A DNA stretch of 64,000 nt. It comes from Candidatus Tepidifontimicrobium thermophilum. GTDB taxonomy: Bacteria; Sysuimicrobiota; Sysuimicrobiia; Sysuimicrobiales; Sysuimicrobiaceae. Made by a program: the position numbers and the translations under genes. How positions within the stretch are numbered: the first letter of the stretch is position 1; every line of letters starts with the position of its first letter. Where the stretch lies: the NCBI GenBank assembly GCA_031296405.1, contig JAVKKH010000007.1, positions 1 through 64,000 of the forward strand. The letters are read 5' to 3'. The notes under the pieces are model-generated. The model was not told the DNA's origin, searched no databases, and saw nothing but the letters and a program-made list of their open reading frames with translations. This document shows positions 43,324-51,108 of this stretch, piece by piece.

Positions 43324-43818
43324 TCAGCCTCTCCTGTGGCGACGACCCAGGAGATTCTCCAGGAACTCCTCGTGCCGCACCTCGTCCGCCAGCAGCTCCG
43401 TGGCCAGCTGGTAGGTCACGGGGTCTTTGCCGAAGGTGAGCTTGGCCAATCGGTTGTACGCCTCGATGGCGTTGCGCTCCGCCCGGATCTGGTCCTCCAC
43501 CATTCCGTCCGCGTCACTCCAGTCCGCCCGCGGGGCGGTCCACGGCCCGTTGGCACCGGCTTCCCAGTCCCTGGGGTGCACCACCGGGTCCCCTCCCAGC
43601 TCCACGATGCGGCGGGCCAGCTTGCCCGCGTGCCCCAGCTCCTCCTTGGCCTCCTCCTCGAAGTGCTCCACCAGCTCCTCCCCGTGCCAGCCCTCCGCCA
43701 CCTGGGCGGTGATCCAGTAGGAGTAGAAGGCGAGCAGCTCGTCCAGGTAGGCCTTCCGCAGCTCGCCCACCAGCTCGTCCACGTTCAGGTCCACGATGCT
43801 CCTGCCCTTCTCACCCAT
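43324..43818 (-). CDS. Ferritin-like diiron protein
   Basis: Four-helix ferritin-like protein (164 aa). Putative diiron ligands: Glu27 (LDELLAF), Glu60 and His63 (EELGHA), Glu114 (AERN), Glu146 and His149 (DEVRHEE). No rubredoxin domain, so not classical rubrerythrin; closest to bacterioferritin/Dps-related proteins. ATG 43818 follows AAGGGAGGAGG and overlaps the end of the Fur gene by 8 bases. Likely stores iron or scavenges peroxide under control of that regulator. Confidence 0.87.
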   Translation of the reverse strand: MGEKGRSIVDLNVDELVGELRKAYLDELLAFYSYWITAQVAEGWHGEELVEHFEEEAKEELGHAGKLARRIVELGGDPVVHPRDWEAGANGPWTAPRADWSDADGMVEDQIRAERNAIEAYNRLAKLTFGKDPVTYQLATELLADEVRHEEFLENLLGRRHRRG

Positions 43819-44293
43819 GTCGCCTCCTCCCTTCGTGGGGTTTCGAGTCCGTCCGCCCGCGTCGCCCGTCCCCGGTCCCGCACCGTGCGCAGGTACCCTG
43901 CACCACGACACCCCGGTCCGCGCGGAACCTCCTCCGCCTCGCCACCCGACTTACGGAGGCGAGGAGCTGGGGGTCCTGGACGTCCTCGATCCGACCGCAA
44001 CGCACGCACTCCAGATTGACGTGCGGCGCGCCCGGGTCGAACCGGGTGACTCCGTCCGCCGCCGGCAGGGGTGTGACGAGCCCGACGCGGGCCAAAATGT
44101 CCAGGGTCTTGTACACGGTGGCACGGCTGACCATGGGATGGCTGGCCCGTACCCGGCGGTAGAGCCGGTCCGCGGTGGGGTGATCCCCGACCTCGCAAAG
44201 GGCCGCCCACACGGTCCAGCGCTGCGGGGTGAGGCGGTACCCGGCCCGGGCCAGGCGGCGTCGCAGGTCAGCGAACCCGATTTGGAGATTCAT
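43811..44293 (-). CDS. Fur-family transcriptional regulator
   Basis: Metal- or peroxide-responsive repressor (160 aa). The winged helix covers residues 1-85 (RLTPQRWTVWAALCEV; VSRATVYKTLDILARVGLV) and the dimerisation domain has structural zinc pairs Cys96/Cys99 (CVRCG) and Cys135/Cys138 (CARCG). HVNLECVRCG is the usual Fur/PerR/Zur context. It cannot be assigned to Fur, PerR or Zur by eye; the coupled ferritin gene favours iron or peroxide. ATG 44293 lies in a Fur-box-like dyad, suggesting autoregulation. The C-terminus is basic (EGRRRHG) because it runs into the ferritin ribosome site. Confidence 0.9.
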   Translation of the reverse strand: MNLQIGFADLRRRLARAGYRLTPQRWTVWAALCEVGDHPTADRLYRRVRASHPMVSRATVYKTLDILARVGLVTPLPAADGVTRFDPGAPHVNLECVRCGRIEDVQDPQLLASVSRVARRRRFRADRGVVVQGTCARCGTGDGRRGRTDSKPHEGRRRHG

Positions 44294-44298
44294 TCTCA
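44284..44298. promoter_or_regulatory. Fur-box-like 7-1-7 dyad at the fur start codon
   Basis: On the minus strand TGAGAAT-G-AATCTCC: the left arm TGAGAAT resembles the Fur half-site TGATAAT and five of seven bases are symmetric. It overlaps the ATG of the Fur-family gene and lies 24 bases from the start of the divergent plus-strand gene. Confidence 0.35.
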
Positions 44299-44321
44299 GG
44301 TAGTATCTTATATAGAGCCTC

Positions 44322-44996
44322 GTGGGTGCAACCACGCGTCGGCGGACCCCACCCCTGGAACGGCTGACGCCCCGGGAGCGGGCGGTGGTGCGGTCGTGCG
44401 CCACGCCGGAGCGGGTCCAGCGGTGGCTCCGCCAGCTGCCGTACAACTGGGAGACCCGGCGCCCGACCCTGCGGTCGTTCCGGGGCGTGGTTCGCGTGGG
44501 GCAGGCCCACTGCCTGGAGGCGGTACTGGCCGCGGCGGCGGTGCTGGACCACCACGGGTACCCTCCCTGGGTCCTGGACCTGGAGTCGGAGGACGGACTG
44601 GACCACGTGGTGTTCGTGTTCCGGAAGGACGGGCGCTGGGGCGCGGTGGCCAAGTCCCGGGACGCGGGGCTGCACGGGCGCCGGCCGGTGTTCCGTACCC
44701 TCCGGGACCTGGTCTACAGCTACGTGGATCCCTACGTGGACGGCTCCGGCCGCATCGTGGGCTACGGGCTCGCGGACCTAGACGAACTGGTGCGGGTAGA
44801 CTGGCGGCTTTCGGAGGACGACGTCTGGGAGGTGGAGCGGGCACTGTTGCGCATGCCCCACAAGCGGCTGCACACCTCCGACCGGCGACACCGGGAGGTG
44901 CTGCAGCGCTACCTCCGTTGGAAAGAGCGTGGCGGACCGCTGGACCGCCGGGCCCTCCGTGAGCTGTACGGGCAGGCGGTGGACGCCTGGTGGTGA
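44322..44996 (+). CDS. Transglutaminase-like (papain-fold) protein of unknown function
   Basis: Protein of 224 aa. The pattern GQAHCLEAVLAAAAVLDHHG (Cys64), LDHVVFVF (His95) and VAKSRDAG (Asp114) matches the Cys-His-Asp order and spacing of the transglutaminase-like core. HGYPPWVLDL resembles the strand after the catalytic helix. No signal peptide or membrane segment. GTG 44322 has no good ribosome site, and an AT-rich patch (TATCTTATATAG) just upstream suggests a leaderless message. Starts 28 bases from the divergent Fur gene. Substrate unknown. Confidence 0.72.
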   Translation: MGATTRRRTPPLERLTPRERAVVRSCATPERVQRWLRQLPYNWETRRPTLRSFRGVVRVGQAHCLEAVLAAAAVLDHHGYPPWVLDLESEDGLDHVVFVFRKDGRWGAVAKSRDAGLHGRRPVFRTLRDLVYSYVDPYVDGSGRIVGYGLADLDELVRVDWRLSEDDVWEVERALLRMPHKRLHTSDRRHREVLQRYLRWKERGGPLDRRALRELYGQAVDAWW

Positions 44997-45021
44997 GCCG
45001 ATCCGGGTGCCGCCTAGCTAG

Positions 45022-46830
45022 CTAGTACCCCCGCAGGTTCAGCTGCACGAACACCGGGTACGCGCTGATCCCCGCAGGCAGGGCGAGGTCGTGGATGGGC
45101 GCGTGCAGGACGATCCACGTGATCACCTGCTGCCCCTGGATGGGCTCCCCGTCGGCGTACTGGCCCGGGTGGTAGAAACGGGTCTCCGCGGCCTCGTCCA
45201 GCACCCGCTTGGACCTGCCGATCTCCCCCCGCTTTGCCCGCACCACCGCCACTTCCACGTTCTCGTCCAGGGGGATCTCCACCGCCTCCGACCCCCTGGG
45301 GTTCTTGACCCGCACCACCATGCCGGGCCGCCCGACCACGTAGAACTCAGCCCGAGGGGAGGTCCACCGCCTCCCGTCGAACAGCTCCACCCGGACGCCC
45401 TGCGTCGTCCCGGGGGTGAGATCCAGGCCCCACACGGACAGGTAGCACTGGTACACGGAGGTGGGGCGGCGCACCCGCAGGAACTCCGTGACGTAACCGG
45501 GCCCGTTCCGCCGCCACTCCAGCCTCACCACACCGTCCGCGAAGAAGTCGTAGGCCACGTCGTAGTTGTAGGGGCCGAAACGGTGACCGGCGTGGAAGTC
45601 CTGCGCGTGGGGCAGCGCCCCGGTGTGGTAGTGCGAGCGCATCCGGAAGCCGCCGGGGTGATCCGCGGTGGCAGGGATCGGGATCTTCCCCAGCAAGCCC
45701 GGACCTCCGAAGTCTGCGCTGTGGATGTCCCAGTAGAGGAGTTCCCCCGCGAAGTACTTCGCTCCCTCCGGGAAGTACCAGCGGAGGGTGGGCCGTCCGT
45801 TCTGCGGCGGGAGGTTGTACCCGGTAAAGGTGAACTGCAGCAGGCTCCGGAGTACTGGCTTTCCCCGGAACCACGCGGAGACGTCCACCCCTTGCGTCTC
45901 GGGTGGGCTCCACCGGACCCTCCAGCGGTCCTGGGCGAACTCCCGGGGCGGCAGCTCCTGCCGGTGGAAGCCCTCCGGGGCAGTGTACCAAGGCCGCTTC
46001 GCGAAGGGGACCTCCGGCACCCTACCCAGCACGGACCTCGCCCTCGGCACGATCGCCCGCGCGAGCTCCTCGGAAGGATATTCCGTGAAGCGCCGGATGA
46101 CGTTGACGTCCACGACTTTCATGTTCTTCGGGTCCCGCACGTCCAGGAACACGCTCAGGACCGCTAGCTTCCCGTTCTCCTTGAAGTAGTAAATCGCGGG
46201 GGTGACCGTCCGCAGAGGCCGCTTCTTGTACGCGGTGATGACCTCCGCCACTTTCACCATGGGGTACCACGGCTTGCCCTCCAGCACCGCCTTGACCCTC
46301 GCGTCCTGCAGCACGACCCGGTGCCGAGCCACCGCGTCCGGACCCTCGTTCTTCGGAATCCGCTTCCACGTGACGTCCTTCGGTCTCGTGACCGTCAACG
46401 CCACGATCTGGTCATAGCGGCGGTCCACCAGGGCGTACACCACCTGGTGGCCGGCCGCGGTGATTTCGAACCCGTTCTCCAGGTCCCCTTGCACCCGCAT
46501 GTCCGTGGATCCCTGCAGGCTCACTGAGTCCAGGTCGTTGGTGAGCGGGTCGTAGGCTTCGAACGACGCGATCCAGCCGCGCGCGATACGGTTCACCTCG
46601 GGGTCCGCCAGCACCACCTCGACGGCCCTCCGCTGGCGGTAGAAGAAGAGGGACTTGTACGCGTCCCGCCCCACGTCCCGGGACGTGAGCAGGCGGGCGG
46701 TGGCGATGCGCGGGGAGACCGCTTGGGCTTCCCCAGCGGGCGGGGACGCAGCGTGCACGCCCGCTACCACCAACCCCGAGGCCAGCAGCAGAAACGAACG
46801 GATCCCCCGCAAGAGTCCCCCCATTCCCAT
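45022..46830 (-). CDS. Copper amine oxidase-like protein lacking the copper His pair
   Basis: Secreted protein (602 aa), signal peptide residues 1-29. The C-terminal two thirds follow the copper amine oxidase plan: PYNYDVAYDFFADGVVRLEW matches the TPQ segment, with Asn422-Tyr423-Asp424 conserved. The His-x-His copper pair expected next is Tyr460-Gln-Cys462 (SVYQCYLSVWGLDL). FYHPGQYADGE and TWIVLHAPIHDLAL match the final block with a His retained at 580. It is therefore probably not a functional copper amine oxidase. ATG 46830 follows GAGGGG. Stands alone between the transglutaminase-like gene and prpC. Confidence 0.72.
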   Translation of the reverse strand: MGMGGLLRGIRSFLLLASGLVVAGVHAASPPAGEAQAVSPRIATARLLTSRDVGRDAYKSLFFYRQRRAVEVVLADPEVNRIARGWIASFEAYDPLTNDLDSVSLQGSTDMRVQGDLENGFEITAAGHQVVYALVDRRYDQIVALTVTRPKDVTWKRIPKNEGPDAVARHRVVLQDARVKAVLEGKPWYPMVKVAEVITAYKKRPLRTVTPAIYYFKENGKLAVLSVFLDVRDPKNMKVVDVNVIRRFTEYPSEELARAIVPRARSVLGRVPEVPFAKRPWYTAPEGFHRQELPPREFAQDRWRVRWSPPETQGVDVSAWFRGKPVLRSLLQFTFTGYNLPPQNGRPTLRWYFPEGAKYFAGELLYWDIHSADFGGPGLLGKIPIPATADHPGGFRMRSHYHTGALPHAQDFHAGHRFGPYNYDVAYDFFADGVVRLEWRRNGPGYVTEFLRVRRPTSVYQCYLSVWGLDLTPGTTQGVRVELFDGRRWTSPRAEFYVVGRPGMVVRVKNPRGSEAVEIPLDENVEVAVVRAKRGEIGRSKRVLDEAAETRFYHPGQYADGEPIQGQQVITWIVLHAPIHDLALPAGISAYPVFVQLNLRGY

Positions 46831-46955
46831 CACCCCTCTTCGCTTCGGAAGCCCCCGGCGCGGACGGCAGTCAAAGTCTTCTGTTAATTCTCCCCACGGC
46901 CCGGAGGGTTCCTGTGCCCCTTCCAGGATCCCGCCCGGGCACCCGGGTAAGCACT

Positions 46956-46970
46956 GCCGGTGCGACCGGC
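46956..46970 (-). terminator. Hairpin just past prpC, possible terminator
   Basis: GCCGGT-GCG-ACCGGC lies 4 bases beyond the prpC stop, followed by a second GC-rich repeat (CCCGGG twice). No T-tract, so an intrinsic terminator is only tentative. The rest of the 143-base gap to 46831 shows no clear gene. Confidence 0.35.
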
Positions 46971-46973
46971 CTA

Positions 46974-48104
46974 CTAAGGCCGTAAGCCCCGCGGGCCCTC
47001 GTACAGCACCCGGGGCCGGAACAGGCGGTTGTTCGCGTGTTGCTCCGTCACGTGGGCCACCAAGCCCGCGGTGCGCGCCACCAGGAAGATGGGGGTGTAC
47101 AGCTCGATAGGGATGCCGAGGAGGTAGTAGATCAACCCCGCGGGGTAGTCCGCGTTCGGGTACAGCCCCTTCTCCCGTTGCATCACGCGCTCCACCACCC
47201 CGTGGATCCGCACCAGCTCCCCGCCCTCCGGCCGCCGCGACGCCAGGGCGGGGAGGAACTCCCGCATGAGGAGGGCCCGGGGGTCGTACCGGCGCATGTA
47301 CACCCGGTGCCCGAAGCCCATGATCCGCTCGCCGCGGCGCAGCCGCTCCAGTATGTAGGCCTCCGCGGCCTCCGCCCCCCCGTGCTGGAGGATGTCCAGC
47401 AGCATGTGGGCCACGGCCTCGTTGGCACCCCCGTGCAACGGCCCCTTCAGGGAGGCGGCCGCCCCCACCAGGGCCCCGTACAGGTCGGAGAGGGTGGACG
47501 CGATGACCCGGGCCGCGAAGGTGGAGTTGGGCATCTCGTGCTCGATGTAGCAGGTCAGGGTGAGGTCGAACACCCGCACCGCCTCGGCGTCCGGCCGGCC
47601 GCCCGTGAGCATGTACAGGAAGCCCTCGGCAAAACCCAGGGACGGGTCCGGCCGGACCCTAGGCAGCCCGCGCAGGGCGCGGTAGGCGTTGGCGGTGATG
47701 GCGGGCATGCGGGCCAGCACCCGGACCCCCTTGCGGAGGTTGGCTTCCGGGGAGGAGTCCCGGAGTTCGTCGGGGTCCTCCAGCCCGGCCAGGAACGACA
47801 GCGCGGTGCGCTGCGCGTCCATCACGTGCATCCGGGGCGGCAGCAGCTCCAGCAGCCGGTACACCTCCTCCGGGAGCTCCGCTTCCGCCTTCAACTGCCC
47901 TTCGAAACCAACTAGCTCCTCTGCAGACGGCAGGTGACCGTACAGGGTCAGGTAGGCGACCTCGGTGTAGCGCCTGGTCCGCGCCAGCTCGATGAGGTCG
48001 TAACCCCGCAGCACGATCTGCTCGTGTTCCACGTCCAGGTAGGAGATGCCGGTGGCGGCGGCGATGACCCCTTCCAACCCCGGGCTGTAGCTCGCCTGCG
48101 TCAT
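46974..48104 (-). CDS. prpC: Citrate/2-methylcitrate synthase
   Basis: Citrate synthase-family enzyme (376 aa) with active-site KGPLHGGANEAVAHML (His), GFGHRVYMRRYDPR (His) and a C-terminal Arg/Asp region (FRPRVLYEGP). Short form, without the NADH-regulated type II N-domain. The adjacent methylisocitrate lyase and PrpD-type genes make 2-methylcitrate synthase (propionyl-CoA + oxaloacetate) the likely role. ATG 48104 follows AAGGAGGACAGGG and overlaps the prpB stop. Confidence 0.9.
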   Translation of the reverse strand: MTQASYSPGLEGVIAAATGISYLDVEHEQIVLRGYDLIELARTRRYTEVAYLTLYGHLPSAEELVGFEGQLKAEAELPEEVYRLLELLPPRMHVMDAQRTALSFLAGLEDPDELRDSSPEANLRKGVRVLARMPAITANAYRALRGLPRVRPDPSLGFAEGFLYMLTGGRPDAEAVRVFDLTLTCYIEHEMPNSTFAARVIASTLSDLYGALVGAAASLKGPLHGGANEAVAHMLLDILQHGGAEAAEAYILERLRRGERIMGFGHRVYMRRYDPRALLMREFLPALASRRPEGGELVRIHGVVERVMQREKGLYPNADYPAGLIYYLLGIPIELYTPIFLVARTAGLVAHVTEQHANNRLFRPRVLYEGPRGLRP

Positions 48105-49012
48105 CCCTGTCCTCCTTCCCGGAACCGCTGCGCCAGCTCGGCGTCCCACTCCTCGTAGGCGGCGTAGCCGATGCGGTCGTACAGCTCCGCGCGTGTCTGC
48201 AACCGGTCCAGAACCGCGACCTGCGTTCCGTCCCGGCGCAGCACCTCGAGGACCTCCTCCGCGGCCTTCATGGCCGCCCGCAGCGCGGTGACGGGGAAGA
48301 TCACCACCCGGTAGCCGAGCTCCGCGAAGCGCTGGGCGGTCAGGTACGGGCTGCGGCCGAACTCCGTCATGTTGGCCAGCAGCCACCCGCCCACGCGTCG
48401 GGCGAACTCCGCGAACTCCGCCTCCGACTCCAGGGCCTCGGGGAAGAGAATGTCCGCCCCGGCCTCCCGGTACAGCAGGGCCCGCCTCACCGCGCCGTCC
48501 AACCCCTCCACCGCGCGCGCGTCCGTGCGGGCCACGATCAGGGCGTGTCTGCGGGCGGACGCCGCGGCCGCCACCTTCCGGGCCATCTCCTCGGACGGGA
48601 CCACGGACTTTCCGGACAGGTGCCCGCACTTCTTCGGCAGCGGCTGGTCCTCCAGCTGGATCGCAGCCGCACCCGCCCACTCCAGCTCTCGCACCGCAGC
48701 GAGGACGTTCAGCGCTTCCCCGAAGCCGGTGTCCGCGTCCACCACCAGGGGAAGCCCGCACGCCCGGTAAACGCGCCGCACGAAATCCGCGAGCTCCGTC
48801 AGCGTGAACAAACCGAGGTCCGGCAGCGCCAGGCTCGCGGAGAAGGCGGCCCCGGACACGTACAGAGCCGTAAACCCCGCGCGCCGGGCCACCACCGCGC
48901 TCAGGGCGTTGAACACGCCAGGTGCCACCACCACGGGCTCGCGCTCCAGCAGCCGCCGCAGCACGACTCCCGGCGGCTCCTCCGGACCCGGTCGCAGGAG
49001 CCAGGCGCTCAA
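48101..49012 (-). CDS. prpB: 2-methylisocitrate lyase (isocitrate lyase/PEP mutase family)
   Basis: Enzyme of 303 aa cleaving methylisocitrate to pyruvate and succinate. The family signature is KKCGHLSGK with catalytic Cys129, the metal Asp pair is in VVDADTGFGE, and LEDQP precedes it. TTG 49012 gives full length, but an in-frame GTG at 48964 with GGAGGAG upstream would yield 287 aa and is equally possible. Between prpD and prpC, with ATGA overlap to prpC. Confidence 0.9.
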   Translation of the reverse strand: MSAWLLRPGPEEPPGVVLRRLLEREPVVVAPGVFNALSAVVARRAGFTALYVSGAAFSASLALPDLGLFTLTELADFVRRVYRACGLPLVVDADTGFGEALNVLAAVRELEWAGAAAIQLEDQPLPKKCGHLSGKSVVPSEEMARKVAAAASARRHALIVARTDARAVEGLDGAVRRALLYREAGADILFPEALESEAEFAEFARRVGGWLLANMTEFGRSPYLTAQRFAELGYRVVIFPVTALRAAMKAAEEVLEVLRRDGTQVAVLDRLQTRAELYDRIGYAAYEEWDAELAQRFREGGQG

Positions 49013-49037
49013 GGCGAACCCGCACCCTCCCTCATCC

Positions 49038-50414
49038 CTACAGCCGCACCAGCCCGCCCAGCTCCCGCAGGCTCCGGTCCTCCAGGGTCCACACCGCCTC
49101 CACCACCCGCTGCGCCTGGGCCGGCGACAGCACCCCCTCCACGTTGGCCCGGAACTTGTTCACCACCTCCGCGTCGCTGAGGGGGTTTTTGGCATGACCG
49201 CGGGGATACCGGACTTCCCGGGTGAACACCTGGCCCTCGTGGGTGCGGACCTCGATGCGGTTGGGGATGCCGTCCGGATAACCCGCGGTGAGCTCGGGGT
49301 CCTCCTCCAGCTCCGTCCGCTCCTTCAGCATCCGCCGCACCTCCGGGTCGGTGAACCGCGCGGGGGAGAAGGAGGACCGGTCCACCCGGCCGTCCAGCAG
49401 CGCCACCACCACGATGTACGGCAGCGAGTGGTCCGCGGTCTCCCGGGTCTTGGGCTCCCACTTCTCGGGGTCCTTGGCGATGATCTCGTAGGCCGCGCGG
49501 AAGGTGGCGATGCGGACCGAGGCGATCCGGCCGGGGTCGTGCAGCTCCGCACGGAGCTGCAGCGCGGCGTCCACCGCGCTCTGGGCGTGGTACTCCACCG
49601 GCCAGTACTTAATGTACGTATCGAGGATCCGCCGGGGCGGCCGTTTGTCCCGTAGACCTCGCAGGGCCTGCTCCGCAAAGCCCTGCCCGCCCAGCAGCTG
49701 GCGGAAGAACCCCATCTCCCCCTCGAAGGGCTGGAAGGGCCCCGTCATCCCGGCCTCCGCCAGCAGCGCCCCGAACAGCGCGTGCCGGGCGGCGTTGGCC
49801 GCCGCGGCGCCTTTCCACATGGAGAGCTCCCCGGCCCGGGTCTGCCGCATGGCCGCGTGGGGCACGCACGCCAGGCTGATGGCGTGCTCGATGGCCTCCA
49901 CGGGAAGGCCCAGCAGCCGTCCGGCCGCGGCCGCGGTAGCGACCCCGATGTAGTTCACGTGGTCCCAGCCCCACCGCCGCAGGCTCGCGGCGTCGCACAG
50001 GTTCACCCCCACCTCGTAGGCCACGGCCACCGACAGCAGAAAGTCGCGCGCGGGCAGGTCCCGCCACTCCGCCAGGGCCCACAGGGCGGCGATGGTGTCG
50101 CTGGGGTGCAGGGGCTCTTGGGACAGGTACGTGTCGTTGAAGTCCAGGTAGCGGACCATCACACCGTTGCACAGCGCCGCGGCTTCCACGGGAGCCGTAA
50201 AGTTGGTGCCCCACAGGGTCGCGCCCCCGACCAGCGGCCAGTGGTAGGCGTACGCCCGCGCCGCCTTCGGCGCGGGCTCCGCGAAGGCTGCCAGCGCCAC
50301 TCCCAGACTGTCCAGCACCCGTCGCTTGACCTCGTGCACCGTGGGTTCGGGCAGCTGCTCCCACTCCACGGCCGCCGCGTACTCCGCCAGCATCCGGCTG
50401 AACCGGTCGCTCAC
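49038..50414 (-). CDS. prpD: MmgE/PrpD-family 2-methylcitrate dehydratase
   Basis: All-helical plus alpha/beta PrpD-fold protein (458 aa). Conserved: RVLDSLGVALAAF, MVRYLDFNDTYLSQEPLHPSD (the active-site loop), WGWDHVNYIGVATAAAAG and FEGEMGFF. GTG 50414 has GAGGGAGC upstream. With prpB and prpC it completes a methylcitrate cycle for propionate oxidation; aconitase for the last hydration would come from elsewhere. Confidence 0.92.
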   Translation of the reverse strand: MSDRFSRMLAEYAAAVEWEQLPEPTVHEVKRRVLDSLGVALAAFAEPAPKAARAYAYHWPLVGGATLWGTNFTAPVEAAALCNGVMVRYLDFNDTYLSQEPLHPSDTIAALWALAEWRDLPARDFLLSVAVAYEVGVNLCDAASLRRWGWDHVNYIGVATAAAAGRLLGLPVEAIEHAISLACVPHAAMRQTRAGELSMWKGAAAANAARHALFGALLAEAGMTGPFQPFEGEMGFFRQLLGGQGFAEQALRGLRDKRPPRRILDTYIKYWPVEYHAQSAVDAALQLRAELHDPGRIASVRIATFRAAYEIIAKDPEKWEPKTRETADHSLPYIVVVALLDGRVDRSSFSPARFTDPEVRRMLKERTELEEDPELTAGYPDGIPNRIEVRTHEGQVFTREVRYPRGHAKNPLSDAEVVNKFRANVEGVLSPAQAQRVVEAVWTLEDRSLRELGGLVRL

Positions 50415-50460
50415 GCTCCCTCCCTCGCGCGGTTCTGTGAGGGCTCCCTGCCGCCTGGTT

Positions 50461-51108
50461 CTACTTTGCCGACTCCGCTCGCCCCTCCTGCCCGTCCGGC
50501 GGCAGCAGTACCACGTGCACGATCCCCGGCCCGTGCACGCCTACCGCCAGGCTCATCTCGATGTCCGCGGACCGGCTGGGACCGCTGGCCAGCACCAGCG
50601 CGCTCGGCAGCCCTCCCAGCCGCTCCAACAGGTCGAAGAGGTCTGCGAGCACCCGGTCCTCCCGCAACACCGCCACGTGCACAGGCGGGAGCAGGGACGC
50701 GGAACGGGGTCGGTTCGGGCGGGCCACCAGCACCAGGGTGGCGGACTCCGCGATCCCGTAGTCCGCGCCTGTGACGCCCACCTCCGCCTCCGACAACCGG
50801 TCCCAGTCCACGAGGGGCAGGCGCAGCTTCCGCAGCGAGACCCCGAGATCCCGCAGGGCCGGTTCCACGTAGGTCCGCCTGCCGTCGCACAGCTGCGCCA
50901 CGGCCGCGGCCAGCTCTCTAGGGTCCTCCAGGCGGTGCACACGGACGCCCAGCTCCTCCGCACGCCGGACGAACACGCCCACCGGGTCCGCTTGGAGCTG
51001 CCGACGGTAGCCCGCGGCCTCCGCGGGCGCCTCCGGGGAAGCCAGCTCGAGGGCCTCGCCGGACCGCGCGGACCGGACTGCCCGCAGGATCTCCTCGCGG
51101 CTGCTCAC
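50461..51108 (-). CDS. lutC: LUD-domain protein LutC-like
   Basis: Protein of 215 aa forming the LUD domain, third part of the LutABC L-lactate oxidation complex. Visible: VGVTGADYGIAESATLVLV, ASLLPPVHVAVLRED and ASGPSRSADIEMSLAVGVHG, the three conserved blocks. GTG 51108 shares GTGA with lutB. Cytoplasmic. Confidence 0.93.
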   Translation of the reverse strand: MSSREEILRAVRSARSGEALELASPEAPAEAAGYRRQLQADPVGVFVRRAEELGVRVHRLEDPRELAAAVAQLCDGRRTYVEPALRDLGVSLRKLRLPLVDWDRLSEAEVGVTGADYGIAESATLVLVARPNRPRSASLLPPVHVAVLREDRVLADLFDLLERLGGLPSALVLASGPSRSADIEMSLAVGVHGPGIVHVVLLPPDGQEGRAESAK

